From JBBIRG01 sp964410965 (lineage in GTDB: Bacteria > CLD3 > SB21 > JBBIRG01): a stretch of 64,000 bases of DNA. The stretch lies in assembly GCA_964410965.1 (NCBI GenBank), contig CAYPIY010000008.1, forward strand, positions 124,001 to 188,000, in the 5' to 3' direction. A model generated the notes under the pieces. That model worked only from the letters and a program-made list of their open reading frames with translations. It was not told the origin of the DNA and did no database searches. The position numbers and the translations under genes are program-made. Of this stretch, positions 1 to 7,668 are shown piece by piece; the stretch's first letter is position 1, and each line of letters begins with the position of its first letter.

Positions 1-1
1 C

Positions 2-838
2 ATGCTCAGTACAAAATTCGAGGGCCAGGGAATCGCCAACTCTCCTTTCCAGAATTATTCCGCCGGGAATACTGAAATCGGGTTGTCTCTTTTGACTTCC
101 TATTTCGGCAAACCAAGAACGATCGAAGACGGTTTTGCCGTTCATCTGAATCTCCAGTTTTTTAATCATCTTGACAAAGGCCAATACACCGGATTCACGG
201 ATGAAGACAGCATACGCCGTTCCCTCGCCGATACGGCCGTTTCAAAAGGAAACACCACAAGCATCCGTTTTGCGCTCGGAATGTCCTATCCTTTTCTGGT
301 TGCCGGAAGGTATCTGTTTATCATGGCGGATATTTACGGATCCAATTATCTGACTAAACCGCCGGAAACCGCATACAGCCGCCAGAACTATGCGTACGCG
401 GCTCTGGGCGTGAAATACAATCTTTTCAGCTGGATGGGCATTCATGTCGGCGGCGAATACCAGCTGATGAAAACCTCTGAAGTTACGCTGTCCAGCCGGG
501 ATCTCAAAATTGAGGACCTGACCGTTTCCCAGTCAGACTTTCCGAAGTACCGGGTTTTCGCGGGACTCAGCTTTCCCTTGTCTCCGCGGGCCATGATCGT
601 CGCCACGGAAGAAATGGTCCTGACCGAAAAGGACCGCGAAGTCATCAAAAGAAAAGAAGTCGAAGACGTACTGTATTCCGAGCAGGAGATCCAGCGCCGC
701 AGCGTGAATTTCAAGCCCGTTACTGAAATGCGGAAAATCTATAAAACTTCTGTCAGCAGCTACATCGATGTCCTGATGCCCAAAGACAAGAAACCGGTAG
801 AATTTAAAAGCTCTGACGATGAAGGCGGCGGAGAATAA
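2..838 (+). CDS. Outer-membrane beta-barrel-like protein, 5' end beyond the window
   Basis: The first in-frame ATG lies at base 2 and there is no signal peptide, so this is most likely the C-terminal part of a longer gene that begins outside the window. Residues 20-200 alternate polar and aromatic/aliphatic stretches in the way of an outer-membrane beta-barrel, with repeated patterns such as GVKYNLFSWMGIHVGGEYQL. The last 80 residues are charged and rich in K and E, ending in an acidic tail (SSDDEGGGE), so this is not a classic barrel ending in Phe. The family is not recognised. The gene converges on the CPBP protease gene across a shared terminator. The barrel assignment comes from residue pattern only. 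Confidence 0.45.
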   Translation: MLSTKFEGQGIANSPFQNYSAGNTEIGLSLLTSYFGKPRTIEDGFAVHLNLQFFNHLDKGQYTGFTDEDSIRRSLADTAVSKGNTTSIRFALGMSYPFLVAGRYLFIMADIYGSNYLTKPPETAYSRQNYAYAALGVKYNLFSWMGIHVGGEYQLMKTSEVTLSSRDLKIEDLTVSQSDFPKYRVFAGLSFPLSPRAMIVATEEMVLTEKDREVIKRKEVEDVLYSEQEIQRRSVNFKPVTEMRKIYKTSVSSYIDVLMPKDKKPVEFKSSDDEGGGE

Positions 839-854
839 ACAATTGCAGACCCAT

Positions 855-890
855 AAAAAAACCCATCGGAAGAATCAGATGGGTTTTTTT
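855..890. terminator. Bidirectional rho-independent terminator
   Basis: The sequence acccatc (861-867) pairs with gatgggt (878-884). It is flanked by an A-run before and a T-run after the stem, so it works in both directions between the convergent genes ending at 838 and 916. Confidence 0.85.
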
Positions 891-915
891 TTCTCTTCGG
901 CACCACATGTTTCCG

Positions 916-1869
916 TCAATTTGTCTGATCCGGAATGCTCTCTTGTTCTTCTGAAACGGAGCTGAAAGGCTTTGCCTGCAGGGCCTTCTGATAAATGTCC
1001 GACATTTCAGCCGTCGGACTGAAATATTTCCATACAACAAAACATGCGATGAGGCAGAACAGAGTACATGCCGCTCCGCCCTCAGGTCCGAAGGAGCCGC
1101 CGGTAATCCAGTCCGGACCAGTTTCCGCTGACAGGGTCATCGGAAGTTTCGGTGTTGTGCCGCTGACCGGGAGTCCCCAGATAATCCCCTGCGTAAAGTT
1201 CCACGCCGTGTGTATGCCTACGGGCAGCCATAACGACCGGGTCCGCAAGTAAGCTATCGAGAGAAGAATCCCGGCAAGCACGATGTTGATGAGCCCGAAA
1301 ACCGAAACATTGGGATTGCCCGCGTGCGCAAGGCCGAAAACGACCGAAAACAGCAGCGTCGCCCATACTTTCCCGATGCCTTCCGTCAGCGACTGAAAAA
1401 GATATCCGCGGAAAAGGATTTCTTCATTAAAACCGACCATCAGGTACAAAATGAAATTGCCGAACAATCCGGCTGTGATATATTGAAAATCCTCATTCAT
1501 CAATCGAATCTCCATCCAGCCGAAAATGAACGGAAGCCCGACCGTGAAACACAGCATCATGAAACCGATCAAAAGACCGAGAGACCAGTCTTTCATGGCT
1601 CCAGCACGCCATCCCATGCCAAGCGATCGTATATCGCGTTTATCGAGAAATTTCAGCAGGATGAATCCGGCCAGAAGAGCCGAAAAGGCGGATATAAAGA
1701 GCATCACGGATTCCATGGCTATCGAATGAAGAGGAAATACCTTAAGGAACAGCTGGGCAAAAAAGAAAATCGGAATGCTGATCACGGTGAACAAAATCAG
1801 ATAAAGCGCCATCCTCCATCCGTTACGCATCTGGTCTTTTGAATTAACAAAAACGTCTTTAAGGGTCAT
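916..1869 (-). CDS. CPBP family intramembrane metalloprotease (Abi/CAAX-protease-like)
   Basis: This is a 317-residue polytopic membrane protein with about eight hydrophobic segments. The CPBP (Rce1-like) active-site motifs are all present: the Glu pair and Arg in NEEILFRG (E149, E150, R154), the His in GLAHAG (H182) and the His/Asn in HTAWN (H220). Members of this family are glutamate-type intramembrane proteases; some process prenylated or bacteriocin-related peptides, but the substrate here cannot be told from context. A second, unrelated-position CPBP gene lies at 45.5-46.4 kb. The gene stands alone, with the terminator at 855-890 behind it. Confidence 0.9.
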   Translation of the reverse strand: MTLKDVFVNSKDQMRNGWRMALYLILFTVISIPIFFFAQLFLKVFPLHSIAMESVMLFISAFSALLAGFILLKFLDKRDIRSLGMGWRAGAMKDWSLGLLIGFMMLCFTVGLPFIFGWMEIRLMNEDFQYITAGLFGNFILYLMVGFNEEILFRGYLFQSLTEGIGKVWATLLFSVVFGLAHAGNPNVSVFGLINIVLAGILLSIAYLRTRSLWLPVGIHTAWNFTQGIIWGLPVSGTTPKLPMTLSAETGPDWITGGSFGPEGGAACTLFCLIACFVVWKYFSPTAEMSDIYQKALQAKPFSSVSEEQESIPDQTN

Positions 1870-1924
1870 GAAAATACTCCTGATTACATGTTGTACGAAT
1901 AAACGGAATTCGGAATAAAATGTT

Positions 1925-2392
1925 TCAGAATAAATGCGACAATGCGGGAAATCGGGATTTCATATCGGATTCATCGGACATTTCAAAATCGCTGAAATCA
2001 AAACCTGGAGAAACCACGCATCCGATGAGGGAAAATCCGCTGTTACAATGCGCTGACTGCCAGACCCCTCCCGGAATGAGCAATTGAGGAAATTCTCCCC
2101 TCATAATTGCATTTCCGAGCTGATGGGATTCACAGATCCCGTTATCGCCGATCAGTGAAACCTCCAGCGCAGAACCGGCATAAAAATGGTACATTTCATC
2201 ATGACGGACACGATGCCAAGCCGTTCGCTGACCTTCCGTAAGCAAAAAATAAATACAGGTCGATGAGCAGCGTTCCGGATCGGTTTTAGCGGGAATCACC
2301 GACCGGTAAGTCTCGCGGTAATACCCGCCTTCCGGATGAGGACTCAGTCCTAATCTCCTGATCCATTCGGCGATGCCGTTCATTCCCGCCAT
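1925..2392 (-). CDS. Cupin_5 (DUF985) family protein
   Basis: This is a 155-residue protein with the Cupin_5 pattern: LGLSPHPEGGYYRETYRS near the N-terminus, WHRVRHDEMYHFYAG in the metal-binding strand and LIPGGVWQSA further on. These are small single-domain cupins; the biochemical role of the family is not settled, and a sugar or nucleotide ligand is often assumed. The ATG at 2392 was chosen because it overlaps the stop of the preceding gene (TAATG), which suggests translational coupling. A longer reading frame up to 2476 looks like run-through because its extra residues are basic and low in hydrophobic content. An alternative ATG at 2383 is also possible. Confidence 0.85.
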   Translation of the reverse strand: MAGMNGIAEWIRRLGLSPHPEGGYYRETYRSVIPAKTDPERCSSTCIYFLLTEGQRTAWHRVRHDEMYHFYAGSALEVSLIGDNGICESHQLGNAIMRGEFPQLLIPGGVWQSAHCNSGFSLIGCVVSPGFDFSDFEMSDESDMKSRFPALSHLF

Positions 2393-2625
2393 TAACGGCG
2401 CCGGAGGATGAAATAGATGACGTAAGCGATGAACAGGACAATGAAAGCGGTCTGATTGACGGCCGGTTCTACCCAAAAGAACATATTAGCAAGGATAAGC
2501 CCTCCCAACAAACCGATGACGGACCATCCGAAAATTTTCCAGCGTTTCTGCCGTTTTATTTTTTCTTCACCGGCCGTGTCTTCGGACGATGGGTCGGGGA
2601 TCGTGTTGTTGTCGGAATTGGTCAT
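2392..2625 (-). CDS. Small two-helix membrane protein
   Basis: This is a 77-residue protein with an acidic, polar N-terminus (about 22 residues), a basic stretch (KIKRQKRWK) and two hydrophobic helices separated by a short loop, ending RRR. The positive-inside rule predicts both termini in the cytoplasm. No family was recognised. It is coupled by TAATG to the Cupin_5 gene and lies just downstream of aspS on the same strand (gap about 22 bases), so it may be co-transcribed with it. The function is unknown. Confidence 0.6.
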   Translation of the reverse strand: MTNSDNNTIPDPSSEDTAGEEKIKRQKRWKIFGWSVIGLLGGLILANMFFWVEPAVNQTAFIVLFIAYVIYFILRRR

Positions 2626-2647
2626 GGCATGCCTTCCGGTTTAGTGA

Positions 2648-4438
2648 TTACTGTTTTTCGATTCGGATATGCAGTTCTTTCAGCTGACGGTCGTCGACCG
2701 CGGACGGCGCCTGATCCATCAGGGAAACGGCGCTGTTCGTCTTGGGAAACGCGATGACGTCCCGGATGGATTTCCGTCCTGTCAGGAGGGCGGCCATTCG
2801 GTCAAATCCCAGAGCGATCCCGCCATGCGGAGGAACGCCGTATTCAAACGCCCGCAGCAGGAATCCGAATTTCATTTCCCTTTCCTCACCCCTGATATTC
2901 AGCGCGTCAAACATTTTGTTCTGGATGTCCTTTCGGTGAATCCGGATACTGCCGCCGCCGATTTCTGATCCGTTCATGACCAGGTCATAAGCCTTTGCCC
3001 GGACCTTATCCGGCTGTGAATCCATATATTTCATGTCCTCGTCCATAGGAGAAGTAAACGGATGGTGCATGGCGACATACCTTTGTTCCTCGGCGTCATA
3101 ATCGAACAGCGGAAAATCAACCACCCAAAGCAGACGGAACTCCTTTTCATTGACCAGTTGAAACATGTCGGCCAGTTTCAGGCGCAGCTGGCCTAGTGCG
3201 GAGAGGACCGTTTTGCGGTTCCCGGCCGCGATCAAGATCACGTCGCCCGTTTCGGCACATGAACCCGCGGCGACCGCGGACAGGGTTTCCGGACTGACAA
3301 ACTTCGATATGGAAGACTGTATGCCGCCCGGATCCATTTTTATATAAGCAAGCCCGCTCAGGCCGAGGGGTTTGACGAATTCCGTCAGCTCGTCGAGTTT
3401 TTTCCTCGATAATGCCGCCAGCTGGTTTTTGACCGTGATGGCGGCAACGATTCCTTCCGGCAGGGCGAGCGCTTCGTTGAACACTTTAAAATCCGTTCCC
3501 CGGACGATGCCGCTGATTGTGTGGATCTCCATGCCGAAACGCAGATCGGGCTTATCGCATCCGTACCGGCTCAACGCTTCCGCATAGCTCATCCTCGGCA
3601 GAGGAAGAGGTATTTCCAAGCCTTTCAGTTCCCTGAAAATCCTCGCCATGAGATTTTCAGCCGTTCGTAATACATCCTCTCGGTCCACAAAGGCCATTTC
3701 AACATCCACCTGTGTGAATTCAGGCTGGCGGTCGGCGCGCAAATCCTCGTCCCGGAAGCATTTAACGATCTGAAAATAGCGGTCGAAACCGGAAACCATC
3801 AGCAATTGTTTGTAGATCTGCGGAGACTGCGGCAGGGCGTAAAAGTGCCCCGGGTGAATGCGGCTGGGAACAAGATAATCTCTCGCTCCCTCCGGAGTGC
3901 TTTTCATAAGGAAAGGAGTCTCGATCTCGGCGAACTCATGTTCCGAAAAATAATTCCGTACAATCTGGGCCATCCTGTGCCGGAACAGGATCGCTTCCTG
4001 CATCGTGCGCCGTCTCAGGTCCAGGTAACGGTACTCCAGGCGCTGGTCTTCATCGATCCTCAGGTTTTCCTGATTCAGTTCAAAAGGTGTCGTTTTGGCG
4101 GCGCTGAGAATTTCTAACCCGCTTGCGTTGATTTCAATTTCACCGGTCGGCATGTTCCGGTTGATGTTTCCGGCTCCCCGGGCTGATACTTTCCCGCTGA
4201 TCCGGATTACGTATTCATGGCGGAGCTCTTTCGCTTTTTCGTGCGCTTCAGGATTGTTATCAGGATTGAACAAAAGCTGGGTAATGCCGTACCGGTCCCG
4301 CAAATCAATAAAAATGATTGTACCCAGGTCCCGGCGGCGGTGCACCCAGCCGGTCAGAGTAACCGCTTCATCAAGGTGACCGATATTCAGCTCGCCGCAG
4401 GTATGGGTTCTCAGAACCGTTTTTAAATCGGGGGTCAT
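2648..4438 (-). CDS. aspS: Aspartyl-tRNA synthetase
   Basis: This is a class II aminoacyl-tRNA synthetase that charges tRNA(Asp), of full bacterial length (596 residues from the chosen start). In order it has the OB-fold anticodon-binding domain (GWVHRRRDLGTIIFIDLRD), the class II core with motif 2 (FRDEDLRADRQPEFTQVD), the bacterial GAD insertion domain and motif 3 (GIALGFDRM). The ATG at 4438 is preceded by AGGA at good spacing and starts at the usual place; a longer frame to 4501 has no support. In the anticodon domain Leu follows RRRD, as in discriminating enzymes, whereas a second position linked to tRNA(Asn) recognition appears as Gly (SARGAGNIN) instead of Lys, so tRNA specificity is ambiguous. 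Confidence 0.97.
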   Translation of the reverse strand: MTPDLKTVLRTHTCGELNIGHLDEAVTLTGWVHRRRDLGTIIFIDLRDRYGITQLLFNPDNNPEAHEKAKELRHEYVIRISGKVSARGAGNINRNMPTGEIEINASGLEILSAAKTTPFELNQENLRIDEDQRLEYRYLDLRRRTMQEAILFRHRMAQIVRNYFSEHEFAEIETPFLMKSTPEGARDYLVPSRIHPGHFYALPQSPQIYKQLLMVSGFDRYFQIVKCFRDEDLRADRQPEFTQVDVEMAFVDREDVLRTAENLMARIFRELKGLEIPLPLPRMSYAEALSRYGCDKPDLRFGMEIHTISGIVRGTDFKVFNEALALPEGIVAAITVKNQLAALSRKKLDELTEFVKPLGLSGLAYIKMDPGGIQSSISKFVSPETLSAVAAGSCAETGDVILIAAGNRKTVLSALGQLRLKLADMFQLVNEKEFRLLWVVDFPLFDYDAEEQRYVAMHHPFTSPMDEDMKYMDSQPDKVRAKAYDLVMNGSEIGGGSIRIHRKDIQNKMFDALNIRGEEREMKFGFLLRAFEYGVPPHGGIALGFDRMAALLTGRKSIRDVIAFPKTNSAVSLMDQAPSAVDDRQLKELHIRIEKQ

Positions 4439-4520
4439 AGACTGATTTCCTGTGTTAATGTTGCATCCGTATAATGACGGAAAGATAAACATTTTAATCA
4501 ATTATTCAATCATGTTTTCA

Positions 4521-4554
4521 AAAAAAAACCGCTCCATGTCTGCCGGAGCGGTTT
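4521..4554 (-). terminator. Rho-independent terminator of the AgmX-like gene
   Basis: On the minus strand a ten-base stem (4526-4535 with 4545-4554, aaaccgctcc/ggagcggttt) is followed by a run of eight U. It lies 20 bases beyond the stop codon at 4574. Confidence 0.88.
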
Positions 4555-4573
4555 GGAAACAGGCCTGTGGTGT

Positions 4574-5638
4574 TTATCTTGAAAAAACAAAAGTCTGACT
4601 GATGGTAACCATGCCTTTATGGCCTTTCGGGAATTTCCAGCTGCGGATCTTGTTCTGAACGCACTGGCCGACTGCATTCCCGACCGTATTTTCGGTCAAC
4701 TGGATTCCGGATACAATTCCGACCGGATTGATCTTGATCTGGACGCTTAATTTACCTTTTATATCGGGCGTCCGTTTCAGTTCCTTTGTATAACAGGCGT
4801 TGATCGCCATGGCCTGTTGTTCGAAGACCGCCTGGAAATCCGCCGCGGAGGCGCCCATTCGTCCGCTGCCCGTTACACTTGCGTTCCCCACTCCGATGAT
4901 TCCGTGACTGGCATCCCCGGCGACAACCGACAGTGTCTGGTTTTCACCCAATAAACCGGTCAGTTCCGTAATCGATGCGTTGCGGTTATCGGCCATCCTC
5001 TGATCGCCGAGGATGGTTCTTGAATCTCCGTTTTCCGCTGTTTCGATGCGGTCGATGCGGTTCAGTACGTCATCCAGGTTCACATTCGAATGGGTCAGGT
5101 CCACGGAACTGTAACGTCCGTTTCCGTCCGTGGGGGTTCCGACCACAGCGAGCAGTCCCCTTTCCATTGCACGGCTGCTTGCATTCTGAACCCTGTTTGC
5201 GGCCTGCGACCGCGCTTGATTGGCCCGGTTCAGACGGTCGGTTGCGTTCCCTCGGATATTGGTCCTGCCGACACGGTTTACCGTCGTGTTTAGCGATTGA
5301 TTTGTCCGGGTCTCGTTTTCAATTTTTGGTTTATCAAGCTCCAACAGCAGCCGCGGATCCACCCGCATGACCTGGCCCAGCTTCTTCAATATTTTCGTGC
5401 TTATTCCTGTTCCGGTGGAAATCTGACGGGGCTGTGAGGCCTGGTACGCCAGCGGACCGTAAACAAATAAGAGACTCAGCACAAAAGCCATCAGCATCCG
5501 CCGGTCGATCGATTTGAAGAAGTCTTTCTGAAACTCCCTTGGGAACGCGACAATTCGTATTTCACGTGCGATTGACGGGCGTGACTGCGATATGGAAATA
5601 GCGGTTGCCTGGAAGTTGGGGTTCATGGTGGTTTTCAT
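4574..5638 (-). CDS. AgmX/PglI C-terminal-domain protein (TonB-like), polar-linker paralogue
   Basis: This is a 354-residue inner-membrane-anchored periplasmic protein. The cytoplasmic N-terminus carries the motif REIRIVAFPREFQKDF, shared with the next paralogue. One transmembrane helix follows (about residues 49-66), then a long periplasmic linker rich in N, R, T and S. The C-terminal domain (about 270-354) matches the AgmX/PglI tail of myxobacterial motility proteins, with two conserved Cys (ACYTKEL and QCVQNKI) and the end pattern WKFPKGHKG...QTFVFSR. Such tails resemble TonB and are thought to transmit force from an ExbB/ExbD motor to outer-membrane partners. An AGGAGG ribosome site fits the ATG at 5638. 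It probably has its own promoter. Confidence 0.85.
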   Translation of the reverse strand: MKTTMNPNFQATAISISQSRPSIAREIRIVAFPREFQKDFFKSIDRRMLMAFVLSLLFVYGPLAYQASQPRQISTGTGISTKILKKLGQVMRVDPRLLLELDKPKIENETRTNQSLNTTVNRVGRTNIRGNATDRLNRANQARSQAANRVQNASSRAMERGLLAVVGTPTDGNGRYSSVDLTHSNVNLDDVLNRIDRIETAENGDSRTILGDQRMADNRNASITELTGLLGENQTLSVVAGDASHGIIGVGNASVTGSGRMGASAADFQAVFEQQAMAINACYTKELKRTPDIKGKLSVQIKINPVGIVSGIQLTENTVGNAVGQCVQNKIRSWKFPKGHKGMVTISQTFVFSR

Positions 5639-5649
5639 TGTTGCCTCCT

Positions 5650-5661
5650 GGGATATATCCC
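5650..5661. promoter_or_regulatory. 12-bp perfect palindrome next to a ribosome site
   Basis: The sequence gggatatatccc is fully self-complementary and ends a few bases upstream of the AGGAGG of the gene starting at 5638. It could be an operator or an mRNA hairpin that modulates translation. The sequence is clear; the function is inferred. Confidence 0.3.
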
Positions 5662-5732
5662 GGTTTTGTTTATGTGTTTTTCTTGTTCATTACGTACACA
5701 TGTTTTCAGATAAAAAAAATCAGTAATCTCAT

Positions 5733-5749
5733 TGCAGATATGATCTGCA
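5733..5749. promoter_or_regulatory. Inverted repeat, candidate operator
   Basis: The sequence tgcagat-atg-atctgca has perfect seven-base arms with a three-base spacer, about 95 bases upstream of the start at 5638. The geometry suits a dimeric helix-turn-helix regulator. No regulator is identified. Confidence 0.35.
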
Positions 5750-5951
5750 TCACATAAATTCGTTTTAAAAAGCAATTACCGGGTGATTTTTGGAATGGAC
5801 ATTTTTACCAGGAATCGGTTGTGAAACAAGACAGGTTGGTATGATATAAGATTTTATTCGGTTAAAACTTATAATATAATCGGTTATAGCCGCTGGTTTT
5901 ACATATCATACGGTTTTACGGAAGAAAGGCAACGAGGCAGAACCTTGAACG

Positions 5952-5984
5952 CAAAAAAAAAGCCGTCCCGGACCCGGAACGGCT
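5952..5984 (-). terminator. Rho-independent terminator of the Gly/Ala-rich AgmX-like gene
   Basis: On the minus strand, after the stop at 6003, agccgt...acggct arms (5961-5966 with 5979-5984) are followed by a U-run corresponding to the A-tract at 5953-5961. This separates the two paralogue transcripts. Confidence 0.85.
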
Positions 5985-6002
5985 ATTGAGTAACTTACAG
6001 GT

Positions 6003-7061
6003 TTACTTTGTAAACACAAACGTTTGATTGACGGTGATCATGCCTTTTTTCCCTTTGGGGAATTTCCATCCGCGGATTTTATTCTGGACGCACTGGGCAA
6101 CTTCATTTCCGACTGTATTGGTCAATACCGACACACCCGCGACACGGCCCATCGGATTGACTTTGATCTGCACGCTGAGTTTTCCCTTGAGATCCGGGGA
6201 TTTTTTCAGTTCCTTGGTATAGCAGGCGTTGACAGCTCCCGCGTTCTGGTCGATGACGCCTTGGATATCCGCTGCCGAAGCACCGCCGCCGCCGCCGCCG
6301 GATACGCTTGCGCGTCCGACGCCGATGAGACCGCTTCCGGCCTGGCCGCCGATGACGGACACTCCGCCGGCGCCGCCCAATTCCGCAGTGAGATCATCAA
6401 TTCCGCCGCCGCCGCCGCCGACAGTTCCGCCGGCTCCTAACTGCGATTTACCGCCGCTTCCGTCCGCATCTCCGATGCTTCCGAGCTGTCCGAGCACGCC
6501 GTCGAGCCCTGAACTGGAGCCGCTGAAATCGACTGCGGCGTACCGTCCGCCTGATCCGCCGACCGCTCCGGCCACAGCCAGAACGCCGCGTCCCTGAGCC
6601 GCCTTAGCCGCCGCCGCCGCACGCCCCGCTGCTGCGGCTTTTGCCGCCGCCGCACGGGCACCGCGCCCGGCCGCTCCACCGCGGGCTTTGATGCTCGCCG
6701 TTGTGGTTACGGTCGATGCGGCGTTTTCATCTTTTTCGTCTTCTTTGGGCTTGTCAATATCCTCCAGAAGTTTCGGATCGACTTTCATGACCTGTCCCAG
6801 CTTCTTCAGGATTCTGGAATTCATCGCTGAAGACTGAGGAGGTCTGGGCTGTGCAGCTTTATACAATAACGGACCATAGACTAACACTAAAGAAATGAAA
6901 AAGATGGCAATAATTCTCTTATCCATTGATTTCCAGAAATCCTTCTGGAATTCCTTGGGAAACGCAACAATCCTGATTTCACGCGTCGCGCCGGCAACTC
7001 TTCCTCCCGGAGGGGCTACCGAGGACTGGTAATTCCCGGATTGTTCTTTTATTTTTTGCAT
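6003..7061 (-). CDS. AgmX/PglI C-terminal-domain protein (TonB-like), Gly/Ala-linker paralogue
   Basis: This is a 352-residue paralogue of the gene ending at 4574, with the same layout. It has the cytoplasmic motif REIRIVAFPKEFQKDF, one transmembrane helix (about 48-66), the LKKLGQVMKVDPKLLEDIDKP motif, a linker and the two-Cys AgmX/PglI tail (CYTKELKKSPDLKGKLSVQ, QCVQNKIRGWKFPKGKKG) ending FVFTK. The linker is strikingly different from that of its sister: runs of Ala (about residues 130-160) and blocks of Gly, encoded by GCC/CCG trinucleotide repeats near 6280-6300 and 6400-6420. Directly upstream lie two ExbD genes and ExbB, so this is the likely force-transmitting partner of that motor. 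Confidence 0.88.
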   Translation of the reverse strand: MQKIKEQSGNYQSSVAPPGGRVAGATREIRIVAFPKEFQKDFWKSMDKRIIAIFFISLVLVYGPLLYKAAQPRPPQSSAMNSRILKKLGQVMKVDPKLLEDIDKPKEDEKDENAASTVTTTASIKARGGAAGRGARAAAAKAAAAGRAAAAAKAAQGRGVLAVAGAVGGSGGRYAAVDFSGSSSGLDGVLGQLGSIGDADGSGGKSQLGAGGTVGGGGGGIDDLTAELGGAGGVSVIGGQAGSGLIGVGRASVSGGGGGGASAADIQGVIDQNAGAVNACYTKELKKSPDLKGKLSVQIKVNPMGRVAGVSVLTNTVGNEVAQCVQNKIRGWKFPKGKKGMITVNQTFVFTK

Positions 7062-7134
7062 TTCAGACCTCCTGAAGAGTTAATATGAACCCTTCGTTTT
7101 TTAATCCTATTTCCTAAATTTCTTACAAACCCCT

Positions 7135-7641
7135 TTACAACACATCACGTTCGTTCGCAAGACCGCCCATCAACCTTAAATTTGAAAACTGGTTACGCCC
7201 GCAGGTGAAAACAACTTTCAAAAGAACATTAAAAGGCATTTGCGCGTCACCGTATATGATGAGTTCTTTCTTGAACTCGATGCCGAATTTATCCTCGAGT
7301 TCGGTCGCCTTGTTGGCTTCTTCTTCCAGTTTCTCGGCCAATTCGGCGATCATATACGTGTTTTTCTGGGCCTGCACACGGTCGATCTCGGCGACGGCTT
7401 CTTTACCAAAAAAAACGTGCTGTGAGGAAATACCGATGACAAGGGATTTCTTGGGTTTGTTTTTCGTGACAATTTTAGGAGGCTGAAGACCTTCTGATTT
7501 GGTGGCCAATGCGCCCGTCGTGGAAAAATTGACCAGCAGGAAAAGCAACATGATGGTCAACATGTCCATCAGCGAGTTCATATTCAATCCGCCCTCTTCG
7601 GAACGCTTGTTTTTCTTGGCGGCTGAAGGTTTAAATGCCAT
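7135..7641 (-). CDS. ExbD/TolR-type proton-channel subunit with the canonical Asp
   Basis: This is a 168-residue single-span protein beginning MAFKPSA, the same first seven residues as the neighbouring ExbD. The transmembrane helix (about 20-42, NMNSLMDMLTIMLLFLLVNF) has the proton-carrying Asp at residue 26, although the usual preceding Pro is Ser. The periplasmic part (about 45-168) is longer than in Escherichia coli ExbD and ends in a TolR-like domain. ExbD subunits sit in the pore of an ExbB pentamer and couple proton flow to movement of TonB-like proteins. It lies 27 bases after the second exbD gene and in the same operon as exbB. Confidence 0.9.
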   Translation of the reverse strand: MAFKPSAAKKNKRSEEGGLNMNSLMDMLTIMLLFLLVNFSTTGALATKSEGLQPPKIVTKNKPKKSLVIGISSQHVFFGKEAVAEIDRVQAQKNTYMIAELAEKLEEEANKATELEDKFGIEFKKELIIYGDAQMPFNVLLKVVFTCGRNQFSNLRLMGGLANERDVL

Positions 7642-7668
7642 AATCAGGCTCCTTCCAGTAAATTTAAA

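Larger units (their letters stand above)
5639..5952. other. Gene-free spacer with candidate promoter/operator sequences
   Basis: This is about 310 bases of AT-rich DNA between the two AgmX-like genes, without a credible ORF. It contains the AGGAGG site of the gene ending at 4574, two perfect palindromes (5650-5661 and 5733-5749, listed separately) and a tandem TCGGTTA direct repeat around 5857-5885. It probably holds the promoter of the downstream minus-strand gene. Confidence 0.4.

Noticed and set aside
6280..6420. Short GCC/CCG repeats considered as a CRISPR or regulatory repeat
   Set aside because: They are trinucleotide runs in the reading frame of the AgmX-like gene, encoding Gly and Ala blocks; there are no spacers.
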